Assembly (NCBI GenBank): GCA_947501555.1
Contig: CANMWG010000002.1
Location: 715,047 to 779,046, forward strand
Length of the DNA: 64,000 nucleotides
Reading direction: 5' to 3'
Origin: an uncultured Paracoccaceae bacterium
GTDB lineage: Bacteria > Pseudomonadota > Alphaproteobacteria > Rhodobacterales > Rhodobacteraceae
Shown: one piece after another, positions 16,666-26,272 of the stretch
How the letters are laid out: every line of letters starts with the position of its first letter
How positions within the stretch are numbered: the first letter of the stretch is position 1
Translations under genes and position numbers: made by a program
The notes under the pieces: model-generated
Told to the model about the DNA's origin: nothing
What the model saw: only the letters and a program-made list of their open reading frames with translations
Databases searched by the model: none

Positions 16666-17041
16666 GAAAACGATCTTCGCTCTTTGTCTATTGCCAAGCT
16701 TTGGCTTTGCTGACGGGATCAATATCGAGCTGAATGGGGTCGAACCCCGGGATGACACCTGCCGTATGGTGTTTACCGCCCAATCGACATCCGGCGTCGA
16801 AGGGCTGATCGTCGAAACAGCGATTTTCAACACCTCCGGGGCTGTCTTAATGCTCACACTTTTTGATTTCGTCGATTTGCCCGCGGGCAGTTTACGGGTC
16901 CGCCAGTTTGATATCGCAGGACAGCCATGCGCTGACGTCGCCCGGGTCCTATTCAACGGGATCGATAGTTGCCAAGGGACCGATTGTACGGCGGCTCTGT
17001 CCGTCGGTTCAAAAGTCGACAGTGTCGAGGTGCTGGGATGA
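16658..17041 (+). CDS. Small periplasmic protein of unknown function, upstream of exbB
   Basis: The 127-residue protein has a signal peptide (MFKKTIFALCLLPSFGFA) and a mature part of about 109 residues that looks beta-rich. Four cysteines follow the signal (DDTCRMVF, GQPCADVA, DSCQGTDC), enough for two disulfide bonds. Strong ribosome-binding site AAGGAG eight bases upstream. It overlaps exbB by 4 nt. Genes of this size are seen between hmu and exb genes in related bacteria, but I know no function; the place suggests an accessory part of the Ton complex or a haem-related periplasmic factor. Confidence 0.7.
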   Translation: MFKKTIFALCLLPSFGFADGINIELNGVEPRDDTCRMVFTAQSTSGVEGLIVETAIFNTSGAVLMLTLFDFVDLPAGSLRVRQFDIAGQPCADVARVLFNGIDSCQGTDCTAALSVGSKVDSVEVLG

Positions 17042-17604
17042 TCGGATTGGCACAAGACCGTATCCTGGGATTGATTGAGCTGGGCGGACCTGTTGTTGCA
17101 ATTCTCGGTGCGCTTTCGGTCATCGCGTTGGCCGTTGCCCTTTGGAAAGCCGCCGTTTTCATGATGGCAGGCATTGGCCGCGGCGTTCATCACGGGTTTG
17201 TCGCAGAAATCATCGCCGATTTGCGGGTCACTCCGGATTATGTGGAAACCGCAAGGGCCGAGGCAAACGCACAGCTTGATGCGGCATTTGGTGACGTCTC
17301 GCGTGGTTTGCGTGTGCTTGACCTGACGGCCCAGCTCGCGCCCCTTTTGGGGCTTTTTGGCACCGTGCTGGGGATGATCGAAGCCTTTCAAACCCTGCAG
17401 GAAGCCGGCAGCACAGCCGATCCATCCTTGCTTGCGGGGGGGATCTGGGTCGCGCTGATGACCACGGCGGTTGGTCTATGCGTGGCCATCCCGGCATCTG
17501 TTGTTCTGGCATGGTTTGACAGCCGTTTGCTGCAGCACCGGCTCTCAGCCAATGTCGCGTTAGAAGCGCGGCTCGGCAGCAACGTGAACGGACAAGCGCA
17601 GTAA
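17038..17604 (+). CDS. exbB: ExbB / MotA-TolQ-ExbB proton channel family protein
   Basis: The 188-residue inner-membrane protein has three transmembrane helices (about residues 15-40, 95-120, 138-162). LDLTAQLAPLLGLFGTVLGM holds the family's signature in helix 2, and TTAVGLCVAIPASVVLAW is helix 3. It forms the proton-driven motor with ExbD. The ATG at 17038 overlaps the upstream stop; an earlier in-frame ATG at 16969 would add a basic non-family tail. Two bases separate it from exbD. Confidence 0.9.
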   Translation: MIGLAQDRILGLIELGGPVVAILGALSVIALAVALWKAAVFMMAGIGRGVHHGFVAEIIADLRVTPDYVETARAEANAQLDAAFGDVSRGLRVLDLTAQLAPLLGLFGTVLGMIEAFQTLQEAGSTADPSLLAGGIWVALMTTAVGLCVAIPASVVLAWFDSRLLQHRLSANVALEARLGSNVNGQAQ

Positions 17605-17605
17605 G

Positions 17606-17977
17606 ATGCGGGGTCAGACGCGCGCAAAACTTCCGATGACCTCGCTGATCGATGTCATTTTCCTGCTGCTGTTGTTCTTCATGCTGACGTCGACGTTTTC
17701 CCGTTTTGGTGAAATACCCGTGACGGTAGGCGGGACAGGAACGTCCCTTGCAGCTGACCACACAGCCCCCATATTTGTGCGCATTTCTGAAAATGGCCCC
17801 AGCATCAATGGGGTCGACACGCCCGCATCTGACCTAAAGCAAGCGGTCTTACAACTCTCAGATACTGCCCCTCGTTTATTGGTAACAGCCACGTCGGATG
17901 CATCGGCACAGGCACTTGCCGAGACACTCCATGCCTTGCGTGCGGTGTCCGGTGCAGAAATCGTGGTGCTCGAGTGA
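17606..17977 (+). CDS. exbD: ExbD family biopolymer transport protein (first copy)
   Basis: The 123-residue protein has one N-terminal transmembrane helix (LIDVIFLLLLFFMLTSTF) with the essential aspartate in LIDVIF, then a periplasmic domain. It pairs with ExbB to energise TonB. The stop codon overlaps the start of a second ExbD-like gene. Confidence 0.9.
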   Translation: MRGQTRAKLPMTSLIDVIFLLLLFFMLTSTFSRFGEIPVTVGGTGTSLAADHTAPIFVRISENGPSINGVDTPASDLKQAVLQLSDTAPRLLVTATSDASAQALAETLHALRAVSGAEIVVLE

Positions 17978-18378
17978 TGTATCGATCATCTTCCGTTCAG
18001 AGCGTGCGTGAAAAGGGTGAACCGACGCTTCCCCTAATCAATGTCGTGTTCCTGATGCTTATCTTTTTTCTGGCTACGGCACAGATGGCGCGCCCGCTGG
18101 ACCCTTCACTTGAACTTGTCAATCTCGATGAAGATGCCTTTGTGCCGCCACCGGATGCCGTTGTGATTGACGAAACAGGCAACATCACTTTTCGTGGCGC
18201 CGCCGCAGCACCAGATGCCGTGATCGCAGCACTCAGGACAGAACAGTCCGGCGACATCGCTGTTCGCATTTTGCCGGACAGACGTGCACCAGCGACAAGT
18301 GTTATCAACCTCGCGCAAGACCTGCGCAGCGCAGGCGCCGGGGCTGTGTTTATCGTGACCGAGCAGGCCCTCCAATGA
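17974..18378 (+). CDS. ExbD family biopolymer transport protein (second copy)
   Basis: This 134-residue ExbD/TolR-like protein has a single helix LINVVFLMLIFFLATAQM. At the place where ExbD normally has the proton-carrying aspartate (LIDV in the first copy), this copy has asparagine (LINVVF). The start is GTG at 17974 or ATG at 17977, both at the stop of the first copy. The Asp-to-Asn change suggests a structural partner in a mixed ExbD pair rather than a second proton carrier. Confidence 0.87.
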   Translation: MMYRSSSVQSVREKGEPTLPLINVVFLMLIFFLATAQMARPLDPSLELVNLDEDAFVPPPDAVVIDETGNITFRGAAAAPDAVIAALRTEQSGDIAVRILPDRRAPATSVINLAQDLRSAGAGAVFIVTEQALQ

Positions 18379-19301
18379 GCCGCCATATCATCCTCGTTGC
18401 CGCTGGGATTTTGTCACTCTGTGTACATTTCGCAATTGCAGGCGCATGGCCGAACAAAGAAAAAATCCTCGTAGGGGGTGATGTCGCAGGTAAGGTTGCG
18501 CTGGGCAACAGTTTCGCGGATCTTGTGGCTGGGACGATGCAAAGCGCCGCACCTGATGGCGAAATCACCCCCACATCGGCCGTGGCGCAAACAGAACCTG
18601 AGCAACCTACAGATAAGGCGGCCTCTGAGGTTGAGACGACCACACAGCCTGTTTCAGCAGACACGAGTACGACCGCATCGGCGGCGCCTTCGATAACCCC
18701 ACCCACGCAGGAAGCGGTGCAACATTCTACCACTCCAACAAATGCATCAACGTCGGCTCTCGCGGTTGTTCAGCCCAACACGTCAACTGATGTCATCAGC
18801 CCCTCCGAGGCCCGTGAGCCTGTCACAGTGACATCAAGCATAAGACCTGTATCCCGCCCTTCGCCGACACAGTCGGTGCAGCCCGCAACGGATACGCCGG
18901 AAACCGCACAGGCACGCCGTGGCAATGCAGAAGTTAACGCGGTCGCAGGCCAGCAAACCGGCGCGCAAGGCGGATCGGTGACGCAATCATCAGCGGCGCA
19001 ACAAACAACGGCCGCGCAGGTGGGGCAAGGCGCGATTGACAGTTATAAATCAAGTGTCGCATCGCGCGTCATCCGCGTGGCCGAGCGGATGCGGTCGCGC
19101 GGCACGCAAGGTAATGTCGTCGTGGGTATGCAGATTTCAGCGAATGGAACCTTGGCGGGTGCAACAATAGTCCAAAGCTCTGGCGACGCCTCAGCCGATG
19201 CGATTGCGTTAAACGCTATCCGACGGGCTGCACCGTTTGAGCCCACACCAACCAGGCAAAGCATATCCGTCGCTTTCAGAGTCCAGCTGGTGCCGGGGTG
19301 A
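18375..19301 (+). CDS. tonB: TonB family protein
   Basis: The 308-residue protein has an N-terminal membrane anchor (IILVAAGILSLCVHFAIAGAW), then a long Thr/Ser/Pro/Ala-rich linker spanning the periplasm (about residues 55-215), and a C-terminal TonB domain (GNVVVGMQISANGTLAGATI, SGDASADAIALNAIRRAAPF). The linker is Thr/Ser/Gln-rich rather than the usual Pro-Glu/Pro-Lys repeats. It overlaps the second exbD by 4 nt and ends the haem operon; a hairpin lies between it and the convergent acnB. Confidence 0.9.
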   Translation: MSRHIILVAAGILSLCVHFAIAGAWPNKEKILVGGDVAGKVALGNSFADLVAGTMQSAAPDGEITPTSAVAQTEPEQPTDKAASEVETTTQPVSADTSTTASAAPSITPPTQEAVQHSTTPTNASTSALAVVQPNTSTDVISPSEAREPVTVTSSIRPVSRPSPTQSVQPATDTPETAQARRGNAEVNAVAGQQTGAQGGSVTQSSAAQQTTAAQVGQGAIDSYKSSVASRVIRVAERMRSRGTQGNVVVGMQISANGTLAGATIVQSSGDASADAIALNAIRRAAPFEPTPTRQSISVAFRVQLVPG

Positions 19302-19311
19302 AGCGGCTTCA

Positions 19312-19355
19312 GTCAACGTTAGGGTTTGCAAAGCAATGCACCCCCAAACGTTGAC
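19312..19355. terminator. Inverted repeat between convergent tonB and acnB
   Basis: GTCAACGTT (19312-19320) and AACGTTGAC (19347-19355) pair perfectly, and AGGG/CCCC inside the 26-base loop can extend the stem. It sits 11 bp after the tonB stop and 24 bp from the acnB stop, so it may serve both. There is no strong U-tract on either side. Confidence 0.5.
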
Positions 19356-19378
19356 CGAGAATGTCTTGTCATCCGGCT

Positions 19379-22168
19379 CTAGAAGTGGGCCGACAACGTA
19401 TCGATTGGTGCCTTCTTGGGCGGGGCAAACTTTGTCAAATCAATGCCATCGACAGCGGCTATATACTCTTGCAATGTCGGGGTTCGACCAAGGATCGCTG
19501 ACAAGACGACAACAGGTGTTGAAGCAAGCAGAGACTCACCCTTTTTCTCGGCAGAGTCGGCCACAACACGACCTTGGAAAAGACGGGTGGACGTCGCAAG
19601 TACGGTATCACCCTTCGCGGCCTTTTCCTGATTGCCCATGCAAAGGTTACAGCCAGGGCGCTCAAGATAGAGGATGTTTTCATAGTCGGTCCGTGCCGTG
19701 ACCTTTGGTGCGGCATCGTCGAACTCAAAACCGCAGTACTTCTGCAGTATCGCCCAGTCACCTTCGTCCTTGAGCTCATCAATGATGTTGTAAGTTGGGG
19801 CCGCCACAACAAGCGGGGCCTGAAAGACGACCTCGCCATGCTCTGCTTCCAGATTGCGCAGCATTTGTGCGACGATTTTGATGTCGCCCTTATGAACCAT
19901 ACAAGAACCTACAAACCCAAGATCGACCTCTTTTTCAGCCTTGTAGAAGGAAATTGGGCGGATCGTGTCGTGTGTGTAGCGCTTAGACACATCAACGTTG
20001 TTCACGTCGGGGTCTGCAATCATTGGCTCAACGATCTCATCAAGGTCGACGACGACCTCAGCGAAATATTTGGCGTTGTCGTCGGGCTGTAGCGCTGGTT
20101 TTTCACCTGACCGGATTTCCGCAATGCGTTTGTCCGCCTTTGCAATCAGACCTGCCAGCATGCCATTTTCATGCTCCATCCCTTTGTCGATCATGATCTG
20201 AATACGTGATTTGGCCAATTCCAGTGACCCGACCAACGTGTCATCATCAGAGATGCAAACAGAGGCCTTCGCCTTCATTTCTGCCGTCCAATCGGTGAAG
20301 GTAAAGGCCTGATCCGCCAGCAATGTCCCGATATGCACCTCGATCACGCGACCCTGAAAGACGTTGTCGCCATGTTGTTCCAGCATCTGTGCTTGCGTGG
20401 CGTGCACAACATCGCGGAAATCCATATGACCGGCCATTTTGCCTTTGAAGGTCACCTTCACAGACTCGGGGATCGGCATTGACGCTTCGCCGGTGGCAAG
20501 TGCCAATGCAACGGTGCCAGAGTCAGCACCAAAAGCCACACCCTTTGACATACGCGTGTGGCTGTCGCCACCAATCGTCACATCCCAATCGCTGACGGTG
20601 ATGTCGTTCAATACTTTGTGGATCACGTCGGTCATCGCATGGTACGCGCCCTTTGGGTCACGCCCAGTAACCAGACCAAAGTTGTTCATGAATTTCATCA
20701 ATCGCGGCGTGTTTTCCTGCGCCTTGATGTCCCAAACCGATGCTGTGTGGCAGCCGGATTGATAAGCACCGTCAACCGAAGGAGAGACGGTCATTGCCGC
20801 CATGGCCTCAAGCTCTTGCATGGTCATCAGGCCGGTGGTGTCTTGCGAACCAACAATGTTCACGCCGACACGCACATCAGAGCCCGCGTGCAGCACTTTG
20901 CCCGGCGTTGTCCCGCGCGCATTAACATTAAAGATCTTCTCAACGGCGGTCAGGCCCTGACCTTCATGGCTGATCTCTTTGGATGGTGCGAAAACCAACG
21001 GCGCCTCAACGCCAAGTGTTTCTGCGGCAAATGTCTGCAGCTTTTTACCAAAGACGATTGCATATGAACTGCCCGCCTTCATGAATTCCATCTTTTGCGG
21101 GGTAAAGGACGCGGCCATATCGACCAGTTTTTCGCCGTCTTCGCTAAAGAGAGCCTTGTCCTTGGTGTTGATGGTCAGCACGGTGCCTGTGTCGACCGAA
21201 TACTTTTCTTCCAGGATCGCGTCGCCATTATTGTTCAGGATCGGGTTTCCGTCTTCGTCGACTTTCTTGACCCAGTTCTTCAGGTCCACACCGATTCCGC
21301 CGGTGACGCCAACCGTTGTCAGAAAGATTGGTGAAATTCCATTTGTACCCGCGACCACTGGTGCGAAATTGACGAAAGGAACATAGGGAGAGGCCTGTTT
21401 CCCTGTCCAAAGCGCGACGTTGTTCACGCCAGACATCCGGGATGAGCCGACGCCCATGGTGCCCTTTTCCGCTATCAGCATGACCCGCTTGTCCGGGTGC
21501 TGCAGCTTTAGCTCTTCGATATGCTGCTGTGCCTTTTCATCGATCAGACATTTGCCGTGAAGCTCACGGTCAGCGCGCGAATGCGCTTGGTTGCCCGGTG
21601 ACAGAAGGTCGGTTGAAATATCGCCTTCCGCTGCAACAAATGTGACAACTTTCACTTCTTCTTCGATGTCGGGCAGCTTGGTAAAGAACTCCGCCTGCAG
21701 ATAACTCTTGATAATGTCCGTGGCCACGGCGTTCCCAGACTCGTGGGCGTCTTTCAGGCGGTTTGTATCCGCTTCATAAAGGAACACCTGCGTCTTCAGG
21801 ACATCCGCGGCTTGCTGTGCGATCTCGGGGTTTTCACCAAGCGCGAGATCGATCAGGGCCTCAACTGATGGGCCGCCTTTCATGTGCGAAAGCAACTCAA
21901 ACGCAAAGGCCGGCGTGATCTCGGGTACTTCGGCCTGACCCAGAATGATTTCTTTCAGAAATTGCGCTTTTGCGCCTGCGGCACTGGTCGTGCCAGGCAG
22001 TGTGTTATAGATGAAGTAATGCAACGAGTCCTTGCGGTGCGCGTGGCCTGTTTCTCTTATCTGCGCGATGATCTCTTTGGTCAAAGCAGCGTCATCGATT
22101 GGTTTTGGGCTCAAACCATCATTTTTGCGGGCTTCGATCTCTGCAAGGTAGTCGTTATACAAGTTCAT
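19379..22168 (-). CDS. acnB: Bifunctional aconitate hydratase 2 / 2-methylisocitrate dehydratase
   Basis: This 929-residue enzyme interconverts citrate and isocitrate in the TCA cycle; AcnB enzymes also dehydrate 2-methylcitrate products. The N-terminal HEAT-like domain (about 1-170) and swivel domain precede the catalytic domains. Cluster cysteines are visible in GCNLCMGNQEKAAKG near the C-terminus and SGCHTASVWDIKAQ in the middle. The ATG at 22168 gives MNLYNDYLAEIEARK as in relatives; the in-frame ATG at 22300 would add 44 residues without family likeness. It is about 60 residues longer than E. coli AcnB, which is usual in this order. Confidence 0.95.
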   Translation of the reverse strand: MNLYNDYLAEIEARKNDGLSPKPIDDAALTKEIIAQIRETGHAHRKDSLHYFIYNTLPGTTSAAGAKAQFLKEIILGQAEVPEITPAFAFELLSHMKGGPSVEALIDLALGENPEIAQQAADVLKTQVFLYEADTNRLKDAHESGNAVATDIIKSYLQAEFFTKLPDIEEEVKVVTFVAAEGDISTDLLSPGNQAHSRADRELHGKCLIDEKAQQHIEELKLQHPDKRVMLIAEKGTMGVGSSRMSGVNNVALWTGKQASPYVPFVNFAPVVAGTNGISPIFLTTVGVTGGIGVDLKNWVKKVDEDGNPILNNNGDAILEEKYSVDTGTVLTINTKDKALFSEDGEKLVDMAASFTPQKMEFMKAGSSYAIVFGKKLQTFAAETLGVEAPLVFAPSKEISHEGQGLTAVEKIFNVNARGTTPGKVLHAGSDVRVGVNIVGSQDTTGLMTMQELEAMAAMTVSPSVDGAYQSGCHTASVWDIKAQENTPRLMKFMNNFGLVTGRDPKGAYHAMTDVIHKVLNDITVSDWDVTIGGDSHTRMSKGVAFGADSGTVALALATGEASMPIPESVKVTFKGKMAGHMDFRDVVHATQAQMLEQHGDNVFQGRVIEVHIGTLLADQAFTFTDWTAEMKAKASVCISDDDTLVGSLELAKSRIQIMIDKGMEHENGMLAGLIAKADKRIAEIRSGEKPALQPDDNAKYFAEVVVDLDEIVEPMIADPDVNNVDVSKRYTHDTIRPISFYKAEKEVDLGFVGSCMVHKGDIKIVAQMLRNLEAEHGEVVFQAPLVVAAPTYNIIDELKDEGDWAILQKYCGFEFDDAAPKVTARTDYENILYLERPGCNLCMGNQEKAAKGDTVLATSTRLFQGRVVADSAEKKGESLLASTPVVVLSAILGRTPTLQEYIAAVDGIDLTKFAPPKKAPIDTLSAHF

Positions 22169-22381
22169 TGGCCATCCTGACATGTCATGTTGGGTGCTCG
22201 GAAGCGGTAAATAGGGTGCAAACCATCGTCCCCCTCTATTTGTATGCGGCGGTATACCAAAAAATGAGTCGTTGCAACGGCCCAAATCTGACAGTTTCAA
22301 CAGATGTTATGACAAGTTCGAATGAACGCGGCGTCAATGGGAATAAGAAACCGCTGCCAATAATGAGAGAAAGCCCCTAGT

Positions 22382-22894
22382 TTGTTACACTCTGAAAATA
22401 GAAACCGGATCACCCTTGTTCTTGCAGGCTTGGCGTTTCTGTCGGGATGCGGTTCATCATCCACATCATCACCCCCCGCAACCGATCTCGACTGTATGGC
22501 GCGGGCGATGTATTTTGAATCGATCCGGTCAAGCCGTGACGGGATGATCGCTGTGGGCAGCGTGGTCATGAACCGTGTTGAATCGGACGCTTTTCCGAAC
22601 ACGATATGCGGGGTTGTCAGTCAGGAAAACCAGTTCGCGCCCGGTGTGATGACACGGGACATGAATAGCAGCGGAACCCCGCTTGCACAGGCGGCGGCAT
22701 TGGCGGTCTACAACGGGGAACGGCATCCCGATATCGCCAATGCGCAATTCTTCCATGCAGCCTGGTATGAGGCCAATTTCAACAACATCCACTATGTGCT
22801 GACGACGGGCGGAAACGCGTTTTATGAAAAACGAAGACCCGAGGATGTCACAGCGCGCGTGCCATTACCGCCGACCGAGGGTATAACTGGCTAG
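22382..22894 (+). CDS. Cell wall hydrolase (SleB/Hydrolase_2 family) lipoprotein
   Basis: The 170-residue protein starts with a lipoprotein signal (lipobox LSGC, Cys near residue 22), so it should be anchored to a membrane facing the periplasm. The enzymatic domain matches the SleB-like family: CMARAMYFESIRSSRDGMIAV contains the conserved glutamate; VVMNRVESDAFPNTICGVV and the C-terminal ANAQFFHAAWYEAN follow. It would cleave peptidoglycan glycan strands. The likely start is TTG at 22382; no ATG occurs in frame before the lipobox. A ribosome-binding-like GAGAGAAAG lies upstream. Confidence 0.8.
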   Translation: MLHSENRNRITLVLAGLAFLSGCGSSSTSSPPATDLDCMARAMYFESIRSSRDGMIAVGSVVMNRVESDAFPNTICGVVSQENQFAPGVMTRDMNSSGTPLAQAAALAVYNGERHPDIANAQFFHAAWYEANFNNIHYVLTTGGNAFYEKRRPEDVTARVPLPPTEGITG

Positions 22895-22963
22895 AGGGGT
22901 ATTTGAATTGGCGGTTGCTGCGTTGCGGCACGCGGTCCATGATGGGATCAAGGAGCCAATTCA

Positions 22964-25900
22964 ATGTCAATCACCGCAAGCATCTACCATCTAACACATT
23001 ACAAATACGACAGACCTGTCACTCTTGGTCCTCAGTCGATCCGCCTGCGGCCCGCGCCACATTCGCGCACGCGTGTGATATCGCACAGTCTTAAGGTCTC
23101 GCCTGCGGGGCATTTTGTGAACCATCAGCAAGACCCCTACGGCAACTGGCTTGCTCGGTTTGTTTTTCCCGAACCCGTGCGCGAATTCAAGATTGAGGTC
23201 GATCTAGTGGCGGATATGTCCGTCTACAATCCCTTCGATTTCTTTGTTGAAGATGGGGTAAAATCCTACCCGTTCACCTATGACGACGACATCGCCCCGG
23301 ACCTGAGTATCTATTTGAACACCGACCCCGTGGGCCCGCTTTTGCAAAAATTCATGGCGTCGATCTCGCGGGAACCAGCGGTTACGATCGATTTTCTGGT
23401 GATGCTGAACAGCCGGTTGGCCAATGAGATCAACTATGAAATCCGGATGGAACCCGGGGTGCAAACGGCGGAAGAGACATTGGGGCGCGTCGCGGGATCG
23501 TGCCGCGACACCAGTTGGCTGCTGGTGCAAGTCTTGCGCAACCTTGGCCTCGCCGCGCGGTTTGTCTCTGGCTACTTGATCCAACTAAAACCCGATCTGG
23601 TGGCCTTGGACGGGCCTGCGGGCACGGATAAAGACTTCACCGACCTGCACGCTTGGGTCGAAGTGTATCTGCCCGGCGCAGGCTGGGTCGGGCTTGACCC
23701 GACGTCGGGGCTGCTGGCAGGCGAAAGCCATATCCCTCTGGCCGCAACACCACATTACCGGCACGCAGCGCCGATTTCCGGGGTGGCCAGTGCAGCTGAT
23801 GTGGATTTCTCGTTTGATATGCAGGTGACGCGGACTGCCGAGCATCCGCGCATCACTAAACCCTTCTCCGATGATGCCTGGGATGCTCTGAACGCCCTTG
23901 GAAAATCCGTGGACAAACGTCTGGCAGACGGCGACGTCCGCCTAACCATGGGCGGTGAGCCGACATTCGTCTCAATCGATGATTTTGAAAGTGCGGAATG
24001 GAATTCTGATGCGGTTGGGCCAACCAAACGCGGGCTCGCAGATCAGCTGATGCGGCGCTTGCAGGGCAAATTCTCAACCGGCGGGCTGCTGCACTACGGT
24101 CAGGGCAAATGGTATCCCGGTGAAACGTTGCCGCGCTGGACCTTCTCGCTTTATTGGCGCAAAGACGGCCACCCGATTTGGCATGATCCCGATCTTTTGG
24201 CCAAAGAAGACACACAAGAAGACGTCGGGCCTGACGATGCACAGGCGTTGCTGGGGGCCATTGCGACCAACCTTGAAGTGCCCCGCGAAAACGTTTTGCC
24301 CGCGTTTGAGGACCCCGCCGAGTGGATCATCAAAGAAGGGAACTTGCCCGCCAATGTGACCCCGGAAAACTCAAAACTCGCGGATGCCGAAGAACGGGCG
24401 CGGATCGCGCGCGTGTTCGAACGCGGGCTCACGACACCGGCTGGCTATGTTTTGCCAGTACAGCGCTGGCAGGCGCGCGCATCAAGCCGGTGGATGTCTG
24501 AAGTCTGGGAATTACGCCGGGGCAAAGTGTTCCTCGTCGCAGGCGACAGCCCTGTTGGGTATCGGCTACCATTGGGAACCTTGCCGTATATCCCCGAAAG
24601 CGATTACCCGTTCATCAACCCGCAAGACCCAACCGAACCACGCGAACCTCTGCCGGAACCACCAGCGCCGGATCAGCATGTCGCCCAGCGCACGCAAGGC
24701 AGCGCGGCGCAAGAACAGGTTGAACAAACCCTGGGCGATCTCAGCGGGCGGGTCCGTACCGCCATTTCGGTTGAACCGCGTGACGGGCGGCTTTGCGTCT
24801 TCATGCCTCCGGTTGAGACGCTCGAGGATTATCTGGAACTGATCGCGGCCGTCGAAGCTGCGGCCAAGTCCATTGGCCATAAGGTGCTCATCGAAGGCTA
24901 CGCGCCGCCGCACGACCCAAGGGTCGAGGTAATGCGGATCGCCCCTGATCCGGGCGTGATTGAGGTGAATATCCACCCAGCGGCCAACTGGGACGCCTGC
25001 GTGCACACGACCGAGACTGTCTATGAAGAGGCCCGGCAATGCCGCCTTGGGACCGATAAGTTCATGACCGATGGGCGCCACACCGGCACAGGTGGGGGCA
25101 ACCACGTGGTTGTGGGCGGGGCCACGCCAGCCGATAGCCCCTTCTTGCGCCGACCTGACCTGCTGAAAAGCCTGATCCTGTTTTGGCAACGTCACCCCAG
25201 CCTGTCTTACCTGTTCGCGGGGACCTTTGTGGGGCCCACGTCTCAGGCGCCACGGATCGATGAAGCACGCCATGACGGACTTTATGAGCTTGAAATCGCA
25301 CTCGATCAAATCTGGCCGCCTACCGACGACACCGCACCTCCGCCGTGGCTCGTTGACCGGCTGCTGCGCAACGCGCTGATCGACGTCACCGGCAATACGC
25401 ATCGTACCGAGATTTGCATCGATAAGCTCTTCTCGCCCGATGGGCCGACCGGACGGCTGGGGCTGGTCGAATTTCGCGGGTTTGAAATGCCGCCGAACCC
25501 AAGGATGAGCCTTGCACAGCAATTGCTTTTGCGTGCGATCATTGCGCGCTGCTGGGAAAGCCCGATCAGCGGCAACCTGTCCCGTTGGGGGACAACGCTG
25601 CACGACCGGTTTATGTTGCCCGCATTCATCTGGGAAGACTTCCTTGATGTGCTGGCAGACCTACGGGTGCACGATATGGCCTTTGATCCAGATTGGTTCA
25701 AAGCCCAGTCCGAGTTCCGGTTCCCTTTCTGCGGCGAAGTCACTTACGAAGGCATCACGCTAGAACTGCGCCAAGCGCTTGAGCCGTGGCATGTCATGGG
25801 CGAAACCGGCGCAATCGGCGGCACGGTCCGCTATACCGACAGCTCATCTGAACGGCTTCAGGTCACGCTGACGGGGGCCAATCCAGATCGCTACATCGTC

Positions 25901-26269
25901 ACAGCAAACCGGCGGCAAGTGCCGCTGACGGCGACAGCAACCAACGGCACACGGGTCGGTGGGGTGCGCTATAAGGCCTGGAAACCTGCAATGTCCCTGC
26001 ATCCGGTACTGGAAGTGGATGCGCCTTTGACGTTTGACATCTTTGATACATGGACAGGCAAATCGCTCGGCGGGTGCCGCTATCATGTGGCCCACCCCGG
26101 CGGGCGAAACTTTGACACCTTCCCCGTGAATGGAAACGAGGCCGAAGCACGGCGGCTCAGCCGGTTTGAGAAAATGGGGCACAGCGTAGGAACCCAGCCA
26201 CCAACGCCAGAACGGACACATCCGGAGTTCCCCATGACGTTGGATTTGCGGCGCAGAGCAGGTTTGTAA
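22964..26269 (+). CDS. Transglutaminase-like / DUF2126 fusion protein
   Basis: The 1101-residue protein opens with the bacterial transglutaminase N-terminal domain ([19 protein letters not shown]). A transglutaminase/protease core follows, with catalytic Cys in [19 protein letters not shown], His in [12 protein letters not shown] and Asp in LDPTSGL (about residues 175-250). The remaining 800 residues are DUF2126 ([16 protein letters not shown], then [21 protein letters not shown]). There is no signal peptide. It begins the locus with the ATP-grasp/alpha-E protein and Anbu, which comparative genomics has linked to an unidentified peptide-tag or peptide-modification pathway. It ends three bases before the next gene. 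Confidence 0.9.
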   Translation: MSITASIYHLTHYKYDRPVTLGPQSIRLRPAPHSRTRVISHSLKVSPAGHFVNHQQDPYGNWLARFVFPEPVREFKIEVDLVADMSVYNPFDFFVEDGVKSYPFTYDDDIAPDLSIYLNTDPVGPLLQKFMASISREPAVTIDFLVMLNSRLANEINYEIRMEPGVQTAEETLGRVAGSCRDTSWLLVQVLRNLGLAARFVSGYLIQLKPDLVALDGPAGTDKDFTDLHAWVEVYLPGAGWVGLDPTSGLLAGESHIPLAATPHYRHAAPISGVASAADVDFSFDMQVTRTAEHPRITKPFSDDAWDALNALGKSVDKRLADGDVRLTMGGEPTFVSIDDFESAEWNSDAVGPTKRGLADQLMRRLQGKFSTGGLLHYGQGKWYPGETLPRWTFSLYWRKDGHPIWHDPDLLAKEDTQEDVGPDDAQALLGAIATNLEVPRENVLPAFEDPAEWIIKEGNLPANVTPENSKLADAEERARIARVFERGLTTPAGYVLPVQRWQARASSRWMSEVWELRRGKVFLVAGDSPVGYRLPLGTLPYIPESDYPFINPQDPTEPREPLPEPPAPDQHVAQRTQGSAAQEQVEQTLGDLSGRVRTAISVEPRDGRLCVFMPPVETLEDYLELIAAVEAAAKSIGHKVLIEGYAPPHDPRVEVMRIAPDPGVIEVNIHPAANWDACVHTTETVYEEARQCRLGTDKFMTDGRHTGTGGGNHVVVGGATPADSPFLRRPDLLKSLILFWQRHPSLSYLFAGTFVGPTSQAPRIDEARHDGLYELEIALDQIWPPTDDTAPPPWLVDRLLRNALIDVTGNTHRTEICIDKLFSPDGPTGRLGLVEFRGFEMPPNPRMSLAQQLLLRAIIARCWESPISGNLSRWGTTLHDRFMLPAFIWEDFLDVLADLRVHDMAFDPDWFKAQSEFRFPFCGEVTYEGITLELRQALEPWHVMGETGAIGGTVRYTDSSSERLQVTLTGANPDRYIVTANRRQVPLTATATNGTRVGGVRYKAWKPAMSLHPVLEVDAPLTFDIFDTWTGKSLGGCRYHVAHPGGRNFDTFPVNGNEAEARRLSRFEKMGHSVGTQPPTPERTHPEFPMTLDLRRRAGL

Positions 26270-26272
26270 ATC

